From contig JBJOQW010000162.1 of the NCBI GenBank assembly GCA_046049665.1, positions 1 through 12,195 of the forward strand: DNA of 12,195 bases. Direction: 5' to 3'. A program made the position numbers and the translations under genes. Below the pieces are notes generated by a model, which saw only the letters and a program-made list of their open reading frames with translations, did no database searches and was not told where the DNA came from. This document shows, piece by piece, positions 1-6,411 of the stretch (the first letter of the stretch is position 1; the number at the start of each line of letters is the position of its first letter). The stretch is from JAAFHS01 sp046049665. Lineage in GTDB: Bacteria; Pseudomonadota; Alphaproteobacteria; Rhodobacterales; Rhodobacteraceae.

Positions 1-2
1 TG

Positions 3-1127
3 ATGCTGCCCTCGCTGATGAGCGCGATCATCCTAATCTTCGCGAAATGCCTGGGAGAGTTCGGCACGGCCTACGTTCTGGGCTCGCCGGTGAATTTCGA
101 CATGCTGGCGACGTCGCTTTATCAAAGCATCGGGTCGCGCCAGACCGGGGTGGCAGCGGTGCTGGCCGGGGCGATCATGCTGATCGGCGTGATATCGTTG
201 ATGATCGACATCTATGTGGTGCGGGAATCCCGCCGCTTCGTGACCGTGGGCAGCAAGGGCGCGATGGCGCGGCGGAGCAGCCTTGGCAAGTGGCGCCTGC
301 CTGCCACGGGCTTTGCCGCAGGGGTCTTCCTGATTTCGGTCGCGCTGCCGCTGTTCACGCTGGCCATCTCGACCGTGATGATCACGCCGGGCCAGTTCGA
401 ATGGTCGAACTTTACCCTGGATTACTGGATCGGCCCCGATCTGCCGACCATCGCCCTGCCGACTGGCATCCTGCTGTCACCCGACCTGTGGAACGCTGCT
501 TACAATACGCTGACCATCGTTGGCTTTGCATCGCTCTGCTCGGGTCTGCTGGGCCTGCTGGTGGGCTATGTTGTGGTGCGCACGCCGGTCCGGCCGTTGT
601 CGATCTTCCTGCGCCAAGTCACCTTTCTGCCTTATCTCGTGCCGGGGATCGCCTTCGCTGCTGCCTACCTGTCGCTCTTCGCCGTGCAGCGCGGGCCGAT
701 CCCGGCGCTTTACGGGACCGCAGCCATCCTGATGCTCGCGCTGATCGCCGACCAGATGCCCTATGCCTCGCGCGCCGGGATCTCGTCGATGATGCAGCTG
801 GGCAAGGACCCCGAAGAAGCCGCGCAGATCGCCGGTGCGGGTTGGTTCCGCCGCCTGAAGGACATCATCGTGCCGATTCAGAAGGGCGCGCTGGTGACGG
901 GTGTTCTTCTGCCTTTCATCTCGGGGATCAAGGGGTTGAGCCTGTTCGTTATGCTCGCCGTGCCATCCACCGACGTCATGACAACCTATGCCATGCGGCT
1001 GGTGGACTACAGCTACACGCAGGCGGCCAACGCGGTGGTTCTGATCATCTCGCTGGTGGCCTATTTCGGAACGATTTTGGCGCAGAGGGTCACCAAGACC
1101 AACCTGGCCGATGGACTGGGGAGTTAA
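3..1127 (+). CDS. Fbp/Afu-type ABC transporter permease, 5' end cut by window edge
   Basis: This is an inner-membrane permease of a binding-protein-dependent importer. The visible 374 residues begin inside the first of two permease domains: the stretch around residues 3-28 (LPSLMSAIILIFAKCLGEFG) is the part that normally follows the first EAA loop. The Met at position 3 is therefore internal, and the gene starts before the window. Membrane segments lie near residues 48-72, 103-125, 168-192, 208-228, 238-252, 295-320 and 340-362. The second EAA loop is clear at about residues 271-291 (EEAAQIAGAGW ending in IVP) and is the contact for the ATPase. The layout matches fused FbpB-like permeases of 500-700 residues. 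The ATPase gene begins 5 bp after the stop codon, so this is the front of an operon. Family assignment is firm. The substrate is not shown by this gene; neighbours suggest a phosphorylated organic solute rather than iron (inference). Confidence 0.9.
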   Translation: MLPSLMSAIILIFAKCLGEFGTAYVLGSPVNFDMLATSLYQSIGSRQTGVAAVLAGAIMLIGVISLMIDIYVVRESRRFVTVGSKGAMARRSSLGKWRLPATGFAAGVFLISVALPLFTLAISTVMITPGQFEWSNFTLDYWIGPDLPTIALPTGILLSPDLWNAAYNTLTIVGFASLCSGLLGLLVGYVVVRTPVRPLSIFLRQVTFLPYLVPGIAFAAAYLSLFAVQRGPIPALYGTAAILMLALIADQMPYASRAGISSMMQLGKDPEEAAQIAGAGWFRRLKDIIVPIQKGALVTGVLLPFISGIKGLSLFVMLAVPSTDVMTTYAMRLVDYSYTQAANAVVLIISLVAYFGTILAQRVTKTNLADGLGS

Positions 1128-1132
1128 GACCA

Positions 1133-2281
1133 ATGCCCAAGATTACCCTGCGCGCAGCTGACAAAAGCTATGGCAAAAGCAGCGCCAACGCGGTGTCCGA
1201 CCTGAACCTCGAAATCGAGGACGGATCGTTCATGTGCCTCCTTGGCCCCTCGGGCTGCGGCAAGACCACCACCCTGCGGATGATCGCGGGCCTTGAGAAC
1301 CTGTCTTCGGGCGAGATCAAGGTAGGCGACCGGGTCGTGGACAACGTGGCCACCGCCACGTTCGTGCCGCCCGAAAAGCGCGAGATGGGACTGGTCTTCC
1401 AAAGCTACGCGCTTTGGCCGCACCTGACCATCGAACGCAACACCGACTTTGGCCTGCGCCTGCGCAATGTGCCCAAAGCCGAGCGCGAGGCGCGCGTGAA
1501 TGCAGTGATGAAGACGCTAGGGATCGAGAAGTACCGCGACCGCTATCCGACGCAATTGTCGGGCGGGCAGCAGCAGCGGGTCGCACTGGCGCGGATGCTG
1601 GCAGTGAACCCCAACGTCCTCCTCTTGGACGAACCGCTGTCGAACCTTGATGCCCGCCTGCGTCTGGAAATGCGCGCGGAGCTGAAACGTCTGCACGCGG
1701 AATTCAAGACGACCATTGTCTTCGTGACTCATGACCAATGGGAGGCGATGACACTGGCCACCTCGATCGCGGTGATGAGCGAGGGGCGCCTGCAGCAGGT
1801 CGGCACGCCGAACGACATTTACGACCGCCCGGCCAACCGCTTTGTCGCCGAATTCGTTGGCAGCCCGCCCATCAACATCATCGAGATGCCATCGGACACC
1901 CATCTTGCGGCGGCCGCACGGGGCTACCTTTCAAGCCACTTCCCGGCGCTGGATCAGGTGGGATCAATCGGCCTGCGGCCCGAAGCGATTGTGGTCACCG
2001 AACGGGCCGAGGATGTGCCAGCGGGCGCCTTCAGCGCAGAAGTGACAGTTACCGGCGTCTTGCCCACGGGTGGAAGCTGGATCCTTGAGATGAACACGGC
2101 AACTTCGAAGGTCTTTGCAACGACCCATGTGCCGCCCCGCATCAAGGATGGTGCAAAGGCATGGTTCTGGGTCCAGCCCAGTGCGCTGCATGCCTTTGAT
2201 GCCGATGGAAACCGCATCGCGAAAGCCGACGCGATGCTGGCTGCGGGTCCCGACCTGACGACCAGCAAGAAGATTGCCTGA
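1133..2281 (+). CDS. ABC transporter ATP-binding protein (FbpC/PotA-like, TOBE domain)
   Basis: This 382-residue cytoplasmic ATPase powers the importer. All nucleotide-binding motifs are present: Walker A GPSGCGKTT at about residues 38-46, Q-loop Gln90, signature LSGGQQQ at 142-148, Walker B VLLLDEP at 162-168, and the switch His200 (FVTHDQ). A C-terminal part with LRPEAIVV near residue 281 is a TOBE-type regulatory domain, as in the MalK/PotA/FbpC group. The reading frame is open back to position 47, but that stretch only shadows the permease. The ATG at 1133 is chosen because GGGGAG lies at 1118-1123 with about 9 bases of spacing, and because the typical N-terminus (ITLRAADKSYG) starts there. 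It follows the permease by 5 bp and precedes the binding-protein gene by 30 bp. No motif is degraded, so it should be active. The transported solute cannot be read from the ATPase. Confidence 0.95.
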   Translation: MPKITLRAADKSYGKSSANAVSDLNLEIEDGSFMCLLGPSGCGKTTTLRMIAGLENLSSGEIKVGDRVVDNVATATFVPPEKREMGLVFQSYALWPHLTIERNTDFGLRLRNVPKAEREARVNAVMKTLGIEKYRDRYPTQLSGGQQQRVALARMLAVNPNVLLLDEPLSNLDARLRLEMRAELKRLHAEFKTTIVFVTHDQWEAMTLATSIAVMSEGRLQQVGTPNDIYDRPANRFVAEFVGSPPINIIEMPSDTHLAAAARGYLSSHFPALDQVGSIGLRPEAIVVTERAEDVPAGAFSAEVTVTGVLPTGGSWILEMNTATSKVFATTHVPPRIKDGAKAWFWVQPSALHAFDADGNRIAKADAMLAAGPDLTTSKKIA

Positions 2282-2311
2282 CACGTGGAAACCAAGGGAG
2301 GAATAAAGAAC

Positions 2312-3472
2312 ATGACACTGCAAACCAATTTCCGGACCGCCCGGCACAGGATAGCCGCCCTGACGATCGGTACGGGACTTGCCGCGCTGATGGTAGCGGG
2401 TGCCGCCCAAGCCCAGAACGCCTGGGATGCCGAAGGCTTTAACCTTGAGGCGCTGATTGCCGTGGCGAAGACCGAACCGCCGATCACCGCCTATGCGTCT
2501 TCCGGCAAGATCGAGGACATCGCTGAGGCCTTTACCGCCAAATATGGCATTCCGGCGAACGGCACCAAGGTGTCGAGCGGCCAGCAGATCGAACTGATGA
2601 CCCGCGAGGGGCAGTCGGGCAACATCGTGGGCGACGTTGCAATGATTACCGATGTGCCGCCGATCATGGCCCAACTTGTGCCTCTGGGTCTGGTCGAAAG
2701 CTGGGTGCCGCCCGATCTTGCCGCGACCATCCCGGCCGAATTGCAGAACCCGCTGGTCATCACCTCGTCACCGCAGGTCTGGACCTACAACACCGAGGTG
2801 TATCAGGCATGCCCGGTCACCAACATCTGGCAACTGACCGAGCCCGCATGGGCCCGCAAGATCGCCTTCCAGGACCCGCTCGGCTCGCCGTCGATGACCG
2901 ACTGGTTCAACCAGATGGAAATGCACTTCGACGCGCAGGTTGCCGAAGCCTATGCCGCCCACTTCGGCAAGCCCCTGGAAACCACCGAAGGCTCGGCCAC
3001 GAAGGCCTGGGTCAAGGGGCTGGCGGCAAACGCTCCGCTGTTGACGGACTCGGATTCGACCGTTGCCGAGGCCATCGGTGCGGCCGGACAGGCCGAGCCG
3101 TTCTTCGGCCTGATCTCGACCTCGAAATACCGCGACATCGAGGAAGAGAACCTGAAGATGGCGCTTTGCACCGGCATGGCGCCCTTTTCGGGCTGGCTTT
3201 ATCCGGGCTACGGGGTGGTCTCGACCAAGACCGACAGCCCCAACGCCGCGCGTCTGTTCCTGCACTTCATGATGACCGCAGAAGGGATCGAGCCCTACAC
3301 CAACGACGGCAAGATTTCGGCCAACACGGCCGTGCCGGTGAATGCCGATGATCCGTCGGGTGTCGCGAACGTGCTGGGTGAGATCATGCCTTACACCTCG
3401 GCCACGTCGATGACCGACTTCGACATGCGTCAGGACTGGCAGGATTTCTGGCGGGTGAACTACGTCCGCTAA
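2312..3472 (+). CDS. periplasmic solute-binding protein of Fbp/Afu-type ABC importer
   Basis: This 386-residue periplasmic receptor delivers substrate to the permease. Residues 1-34 form a signal peptide: a basic start, then a hydrophobic core (AALTIGTGLAALMVAGAA), with likely cleavage AQA|QN after residue 34. The fold family is that of FbpA-like binding proteins (ITAYASSGKIEDIAEAFTAKYG near residues 58-79). The frame can be read from a GTG at 2285, but the ATG at 2312 is preferred because AAGGGAGGA lies at 2294-2302, 9 bases upstream, and the signal peptide begins there. Cys167 and Cys286 could form a disulfide. No adjacent Tyr-Tyr pair exists anywhere in the protein, whereas ferric-binding FbpA uses such a pair. 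That argues against iron (inference). Family members are known that bind hexose phosphates (AfuA) or 2-aminoethylphosphonate, and the phosphatase genes nearby fit such a ligand. The exact ligand is unknown. Confidence 0.92.
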   Translation: MTLQTNFRTARHRIAALTIGTGLAALMVAGAAQAQNAWDAEGFNLEALIAVAKTEPPITAYASSGKIEDIAEAFTAKYGIPANGTKVSSGQQIELMTREGQSGNIVGDVAMITDVPPIMAQLVPLGLVESWVPPDLAATIPAELQNPLVITSSPQVWTYNTEVYQACPVTNIWQLTEPAWARKIAFQDPLGSPSMTDWFNQMEMHFDAQVAEAYAAHFGKPLETTEGSATKAWVKGLAANAPLLTDSDSTVAEAIGAAGQAEPFFGLISTSKYRDIEEENLKMALCTGMAPFSGWLYPGYGVVSTKTDSPNAARLFLHFMMTAEGIEPYTNDGKISANTAVPVNADDPSGVANVLGEIMPYTSATSMTDFDMRQDWQDFWRVNYVR

Positions 3473-3481
3473 TCGCCCCTC

Positions 3482-3506
3482 TGGCCGGGGCTGCCTGTCC
3501 CGGCCA
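3482..3506 (+). terminator. GC-rich hairpin after the binding-protein gene
   Basis: A perfect 8-bp stem, TGGCCGGG (3482-3489) with CCCGGCCA (3499-3506), and a 9-base loop begin 10 bases after the binding-protein stop codon. Only ATTC follows, so there is no real T-tract. It may be a partial terminator or a 3' stabilising hairpin that raises expression of the binding protein over downstream genes. The stem is seen directly; the role is inferred. Confidence 0.4.
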
Positions 3507-3510
3507 ATTC

Positions 3511-3531
3511 ATCGCGCGGGGAAGACGCGAT
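3511..3531 (+). other. second hairpin in the binding protein-phosphatase gap
   Basis: ATCGCG (3511-3516) pairs with CGCGAT (3526-3531) around a 9-base loop, directly behind the 8-bp hairpin at 3482-3506. Two stems in tandem in a 150-bp gap suggest an mRNA processing or attenuation region between importer and phosphatase. With 6 bp and no T-tract, chance is not excluded. Confidence 0.25.
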
Positions 3532-3622
3532 AGGGGCAGCTGCTTGGCTCCGGCGCGCTTCCCCTTCACTTCTCGTTCGCTTTGCTTGCGGTTGTCCCTG
3601 GCCGCGCCCAACCGGAAACAGA

Positions 3623-4483
3623 ATGTCAGAGAGACTCATGAACCGTCCAAACCCTGATCTCCTGCATACCGCTGCCGGGCCCTCGGCAGACGATCCCATG
3701 GCGCTGACCGCCCGCGAGCTGTTTCTGGCCGATCTGATCCGTGAAGCCGGGGCATTGGCCCGCCAGGCCTTCACCGAGGCCTCGGCCCCTCAGGTCGGAA
3801 TGAAGGGGCCGCAGGACTTTCTGACCGAGACCGATGCTGCAGTCGAACAGTTGCTTCGCAACCGCATCAAGGCCCGTTTTCCAGAGGACGGGTTTCTGGG
3901 CGAAGAGACGGGCGGCCTTGTCGCCGATCCGGTCTGGGTCGTCGATCCGATTGACGGCACAGCAAATTTTGCCCGGCGCATCCCGCATTACTGCATTTCC
4001 ATCGCCTATGTCGCGGCTGGCGAAGTCCGTCTTGGCGCGATCTATGATCCTAGTCATGACGAGCTTTATGCCGCGCGGCAAGGCAGGGGTGCCACCCGCA
4101 ACGGTGTGCAGATCAAGGTTTCCCAGACGATAAATCTCGATGCGGCAACGCTGGAATTCGGCTGGTCGAACAGGGTGCCCACGGAAACCTACCTGGCTGC
4201 GCTGACTGCGATGCTGGATGAAGGTGTCAACGTCCGTCGCGCCGCAACCGGGGCCTTGGGGCTGGCCTATGTCGCAGACGGTCGGTCGGATGGCTATGCC
4301 GAACTGCACATGAACGCCTGGGATTGCCTGGCTGGCCTTCTTCTTGTGGAAGAGGCCGGGGGGCGCGTCGGAGCCTTCCTTGAAACATACGGACTGCAGA
4401 AGGGCGGGGCGGTTCTGGCGGCCGCCCCGGGGCTTGCTGACCTGATGAGCCGTGCCACCGGTATCGCGTTGCGCGCGCTCTAG
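3623..4483 (+). CDS. inositol-monophosphatase-family phosphatase
   Basis: This cytoplasmic, Mg-dependent phosphomonoesterase has 286 residues. The family signature is complete: TETDAAVE near residues 68-75, GEETGG at 93-98 (metal-binding Glu), DPIDGTANF at 108-116 (metal-ligand aspartates) and the C-terminal MNAWDCLAGLL at 230-240 with the third metal Asp234. Family members cleave inositol phosphate, histidinol phosphate, 3'-phosphoadenosine phosphates or sugar phosphates, so the substrate is open. Its position after an Fbp/Afu-type importer suggests that it dephosphorylates an imported ester (inference). The N-terminus is about 25 residues longer than typical. The ATG at 3623 has a weak GGAAA 4 bases upstream, and Met6 (3638) and Met26 (3698) are alternatives. 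The TAG stop (4481-4483) overlaps the stop of the converging lacI-type gene by 3 bases inside CTAG. Confidence 0.93.
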   Translation: MSERLMNRPNPDLLHTAAGPSADDPMALTARELFLADLIREAGALARQAFTEASAPQVGMKGPQDFLTETDAAVEQLLRNRIKARFPEDGFLGEETGGLVADPVWVVDPIDGTANFARRIPHYCISIAYVAAGEVRLGAIYDPSHDELYAARQGRGATRNGVQIKVSQTINLDAATLEFGWSNRVPTETYLAALTAMLDEGVNVRRAATGALGLAYVADGRSDGYAELHMNAWDCLAGLLLVEEAGGRVGAFLETYGLQKGGAVLAAAPGLADLMSRATGIALRAL

Positions 4484-5523
4484 GGTTTGGCCGGCACACC
4501 TCGTACCGACTTGCGCCAGACCAGTTCCGCCGGAAACTCGATCGGTTCGCGCCGGGCGCCTGTTGGGGGCGGGCCATTCAGCAAGTTCACGATGCAGTCG
4601 GCGATCTGGTCGACAGGTTGCGAAAATGTGGTCAGCGCAAAGGATGACCAGCCCGCCTGCTCGATATCGTCAAAGCCTATCACGCTCAGATCGTCGGGCA
4701 CAGCCAGGCCAAACTCGCTGCGGGCGGCATCCATGAACCCGCAGGCCAGAAGGTCCGTCACGCAAAAGACGCCATCCGGCCGGGTATCCGGCCCCAGCAG
4801 CATCCTTGCGATGTCTACGCCCGAATCGTAGCTTGTCGGCCCGTGCCGGACAAGCTGGACCGCGACACCGGCCTCGGCCGCGGCGGCGGTGAACCCGGCC
4901 TGACGCGCCAGGATGCTTTCGGTGCCGACATCGGATGCGACAAGGGCAATCCGCTGGCACCCCGCCGACCGCAAGTGAAGGAACGCTTCCCGCGCGGCGG
5001 CGCGATTGCCGACGATGATCGTCTCGGGGCCAACCATCGGATCGTCACGGTTCAGGGTGATAACGTGCTGGCCGTTGTTCAGACAGGTCTGGATCAGCGA
5101 AGCGGGTGGTTTGCCTGACAGCACGATGGTTGCATCGGCGCGATACTCCAGCGTCTGGCGCAGCGCCTTTTCGACGCTTTCCGGTGCGCCCGACGTGTTG
5201 ATCACCATGGCCACCTTTTCCGCCCGCTGCAGCCGCCCGGTCAGCGCGTCGATCATCCGCGACTGATGCGGGGTCCTGACATCCGTCACGACCAGACAGA
5301 CGATGTTCGACTGATCCTGAATCAACCCACGTGCCAGATGGTTGACGTGGTAACCCAGCGCCTCAGCGGCCGCGATAACCTTTTGCCGGGTCGGTTCCGA
5401 AACGCTGGCCCCATCCGTGAAAGTCCGCGACACGGCCGAGCGCGACACCCCGGCCAGGTCGGCAACCTGTTGGGCGCTGACAAATGAGCGCAGCTTTGGT
5501 TTTCCGCTGCTCGTCATCGTCAT
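4480..5523 (-). CDS. LacI-family transcriptional regulator
   Basis: This is a DNA-binding regulator of 347 residues. The N-terminal helix-turn-helix spans about residues 15-37 (VSAQQVADLAGVSRSAVSRT), followed by the usual EPTRQKVIAAAEALGY linker and a hinge helix NHLARGL at 61-67. The rest is a periplasmic-binding-protein-like sensor domain that would bind a small sugar-like effector. The frame is open back to 5667, but the ATG at 5523 is chosen because AGGA lies 6 bases upstream (5530-5533) and the normal LacI N-terminus follows. ATG 5517 is also possible. It is divergent from the phosphatase/Pi-transporter operon and convergent with the IMPase gene, so it most likely controls these genes, and perhaps the importer, by sensing the imported solute or its dephosphorylated product (inference). 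A palindromic candidate operator lies in its upstream gap at 5662-5677. Confidence 0.94.
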   Translation of the reverse strand: MTMTSSGKPKLRSFVSAQQVADLAGVSRSAVSRTFTDGASVSEPTRQKVIAAAEALGYHVNHLARGLIQDQSNIVCLVVTDVRTPHQSRMIDALTGRLQRAEKVAMVINTSGAPESVEKALRQTLEYRADATIVLSGKPPASLIQTCLNNGQHVITLNRDDPMVGPETIIVGNRAAAREAFLHLRSAGCQRIALVASDVGTESILARQAGFTAAAAEAGVAVQLVRHGPTSYDSGVDIARMLLGPDTRPDGVFCVTDLLACGFMDAARSEFGLAVPDDLSVIGFDDIEQAGWSSFALTTFSQPVDQIADCIVNLLNGPPPTGARREPIEFPAELVWRKSVRGVPAKP

Positions 5524-5651
5524 CGCATATCCTGTCTGCAAATCGTCGGGTTTTCCATCGAAGCGCCTGGGTCCCATTGCGTCTGTTCCTGCGTCACTAA
5601 GCCCTTGCAAGCTATCGAAGCCAGAGACCTGCAACAACCCCGCGTCGGATA

Positions 5652-5669
5652 TTGACAGTCTTTGCACAG
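5652..5669 (-). promoter_or_regulatory. Pho-box-like direct repeat (weak)
   Basis: On the minus strand, CTGTGCA-AAGA-CTGTCAA gives two CTGT elements exactly 11 bases apart, the repeat length of PhoB boxes (CTGTCAT, 4 A/T-rich bases, CTGTCAT). The first half matches 4 of 7 and the second 6 of 7. It overlaps the palindrome and the -35 box. Phosphate control would suit the genes, but the match is partial and no good minus-strand -10 follows. Confidence 0.25.
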
Positions 5670-5677
5670 CTGTGCAA
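5662..5677. promoter_or_regulatory. perfect 16-bp palindrome, candidate LacI-type operator
   Basis: TTGCACAGCTGTGCAA is exactly self-complementary over 16 bases. It lies in the gap between the divergent lacI-type gene and the phosphatase operon, and between a -35 and a -10 box. Length, symmetry and place are those of a LacI-family operator. Against this, the centre is AGCT rather than the central CG common in the family. It could serve both autoregulation and control of the operon. Confidence 0.55.
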
Positions 5678-5742
5678 TGATTTGTGTGCGGCGCCCGAAG
5701 CGGGTTGTCGCTAGACTTTGACCAAATAACTTACCTGCCAGC

Positions 5743-5759
5743 TGGACCACCGGGGTCCA
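5743..5759 (+). other. leader hairpin before the CX5R-phosphatase gene
   Basis: TGGACC (5743-5748) and GGTCCA (5754-5759) form a 6-bp stem with a 5-base loop, ending 24 bases before the ATG at 5784. It lies in the mRNA leader and could affect translation, or be a second short operator. The start codon behind it has only a weak ribosome binding site. The role is unknown. Confidence 0.25.
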
Positions 5760-5783
5760 TAGGCCTGATCGGACGTTCCACGC

Positions 5784-6410
5784 ATGACCAGCCTTCTTGA
5801 TGCCGACCCGAAGGACAAGAAACCTTCGGTCCCGCTGCCGCCGCTTAGCCTGATCTCGACCGGGATTGGCGCGGACAGCATTTCGCTTTACGTTGGCAAC
5901 GCCGACGGGGCCCGGGATGTCGTGACCCTGGCAAAGACGGGCATAACCGTGGTGGTGAATTGCGCGGTCAATCTTGACATCAACTATGTCGCCGACCCGA
6001 CCATTCCGGCCGAGCCCGGCAAATGCGCTGTCGGGAATGCGCCGATCCGCAGCTACAAGATCGGCCTGATCGACGGGCCTGGCAATCCGGTTCACATGAT
6101 GCTGGCCGGGTACTACATCCTGGACGGTGCGCTGAAGCAGGTCCTGCCCGAGCGGATCAGCTATCCCAGCCGGGCACGCGGCCATGTGCTGGTGCATTGC
6201 CGCGGCGGGCGCAGCCGGTCCATCGCCTTGGCCGCGCTGTTCCTGCACAAGGCGCAACCGGACCAGTTTCCTACGCTTGAACATGCGATTGACCATGCCC
6301 GCACAATGCGTGGCTTGCCGAAGGATGAATACTACAAGGCGCCAAAGCCGGTGCTGATCGACGCGGCGCGACGGGCGTCGGCGGCCATCGACCAGCTGGA
6401 GGGTCTTTGA
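5784..6410 (+). CDS. CX5R (dual-specificity-like) protein/phosphoinositide phosphatase
   Basis: This is a soluble 208-residue phosphatase of the cysteine-dependent PTP/DSP class. The catalytic P-loop is complete: HCRGGRSRS at residues 138-146, with nucleophile Cys139, Arg145 and Ser146. Asp97 in LIDGPGN is the likely general acid. There is no signal peptide or membrane helix, so it should act in the cytoplasm. Relatives dephosphorylate phosphoproteins, phosphoinositides, inositol phosphates or mRNA caps, so the substrate cannot be fixed. It is the first gene of an operon with a Pi-transporter-family protein and a metallophosphoesterase, which points to a small phosphorylated metabolite as one option (inference). 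The ATG at 5784 has a poor ribosome site, but no better start is visible. The 3' end reads GGAGGGT-CTT-TGA-C, a prfB-like frameshift context discussed in the findings. Confidence 0.85.
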   Translation: MTSLLDADPKDKKPSVPLPPLSLISTGIGADSISLYVGNADGARDVVTLAKTGITVVVNCAVNLDINYVADPTIPAEPGKCAVGNAPIRSYKIGLIDGPGNPVHMMLAGYYILDGALKQVLPERISYPSRARGHVLVHCRGGRSRSIALAALFLHKAQPDQFPTLEHAIDHARTMRGLPKDEYYKAPKPVLIDAARRASAAIDQLEGL

Positions 6411-6411
6411 C
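6398..6411 (+). promoter_or_regulatory. GGAGGG + CTTTGAC: strong SD and prfB-like frameshift context
   Basis: GGAGGG (6398-6403) is a strong anti-SD match inside the last codons of the phosphatase gene. It is followed by T and then CTT TGA C (6405-6411), the exact slippery heptamer of the RF2 gene, where an SD sits 3 bases before CTT (here 2, counted from GGAGG). A +1 shift would enter the transporter frame at GAC 6409. The other reading is a plain ribosome site 8 bases before an ATC start at 6412. Confidence 0.5.

Larger units (their letters stand above)
5652..5681 (+). promoter_or_regulatory. candidate sigma-70 promoter for the phosphatase/Pi-transporter operon
   Basis: A perfect -35 box TTGACA (5652-5657) is followed after 18 bases by AATGAT (5676-5681), which matches 4 of 6 bases of TATAAT. 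Transcription would run to the CX5R-phosphatase gene at 5784 with a leader of roughly 95 bases. The 16-bp palindrome at 5662-5677 fills the spacer, so a bound repressor would block polymerase. Confidence 0.5.

Noticed and set aside
47..1132. N-terminal extension of the ATPase frame giving a 744-residue protein
   Set aside because: This part is an alternative-frame reading of the permease. The ATPase N-terminus and an SD (GGGGAG) fix the start at 1133.
477..1133. Long open frame on the minus strand opposite the permease
   Set aside because: It is a GC-driven shadow with composition rich in R, H, Q and G, no ribosome site and no recognisable motif.
5524..5667. Upstream extension of the LacI-type regulator to 5667
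   Set aside because: The extra 48 residues do not resemble LacI-family N-termini, and AGGA sits 6 bases before the ATG at 5523. The extension would also run through the operator.
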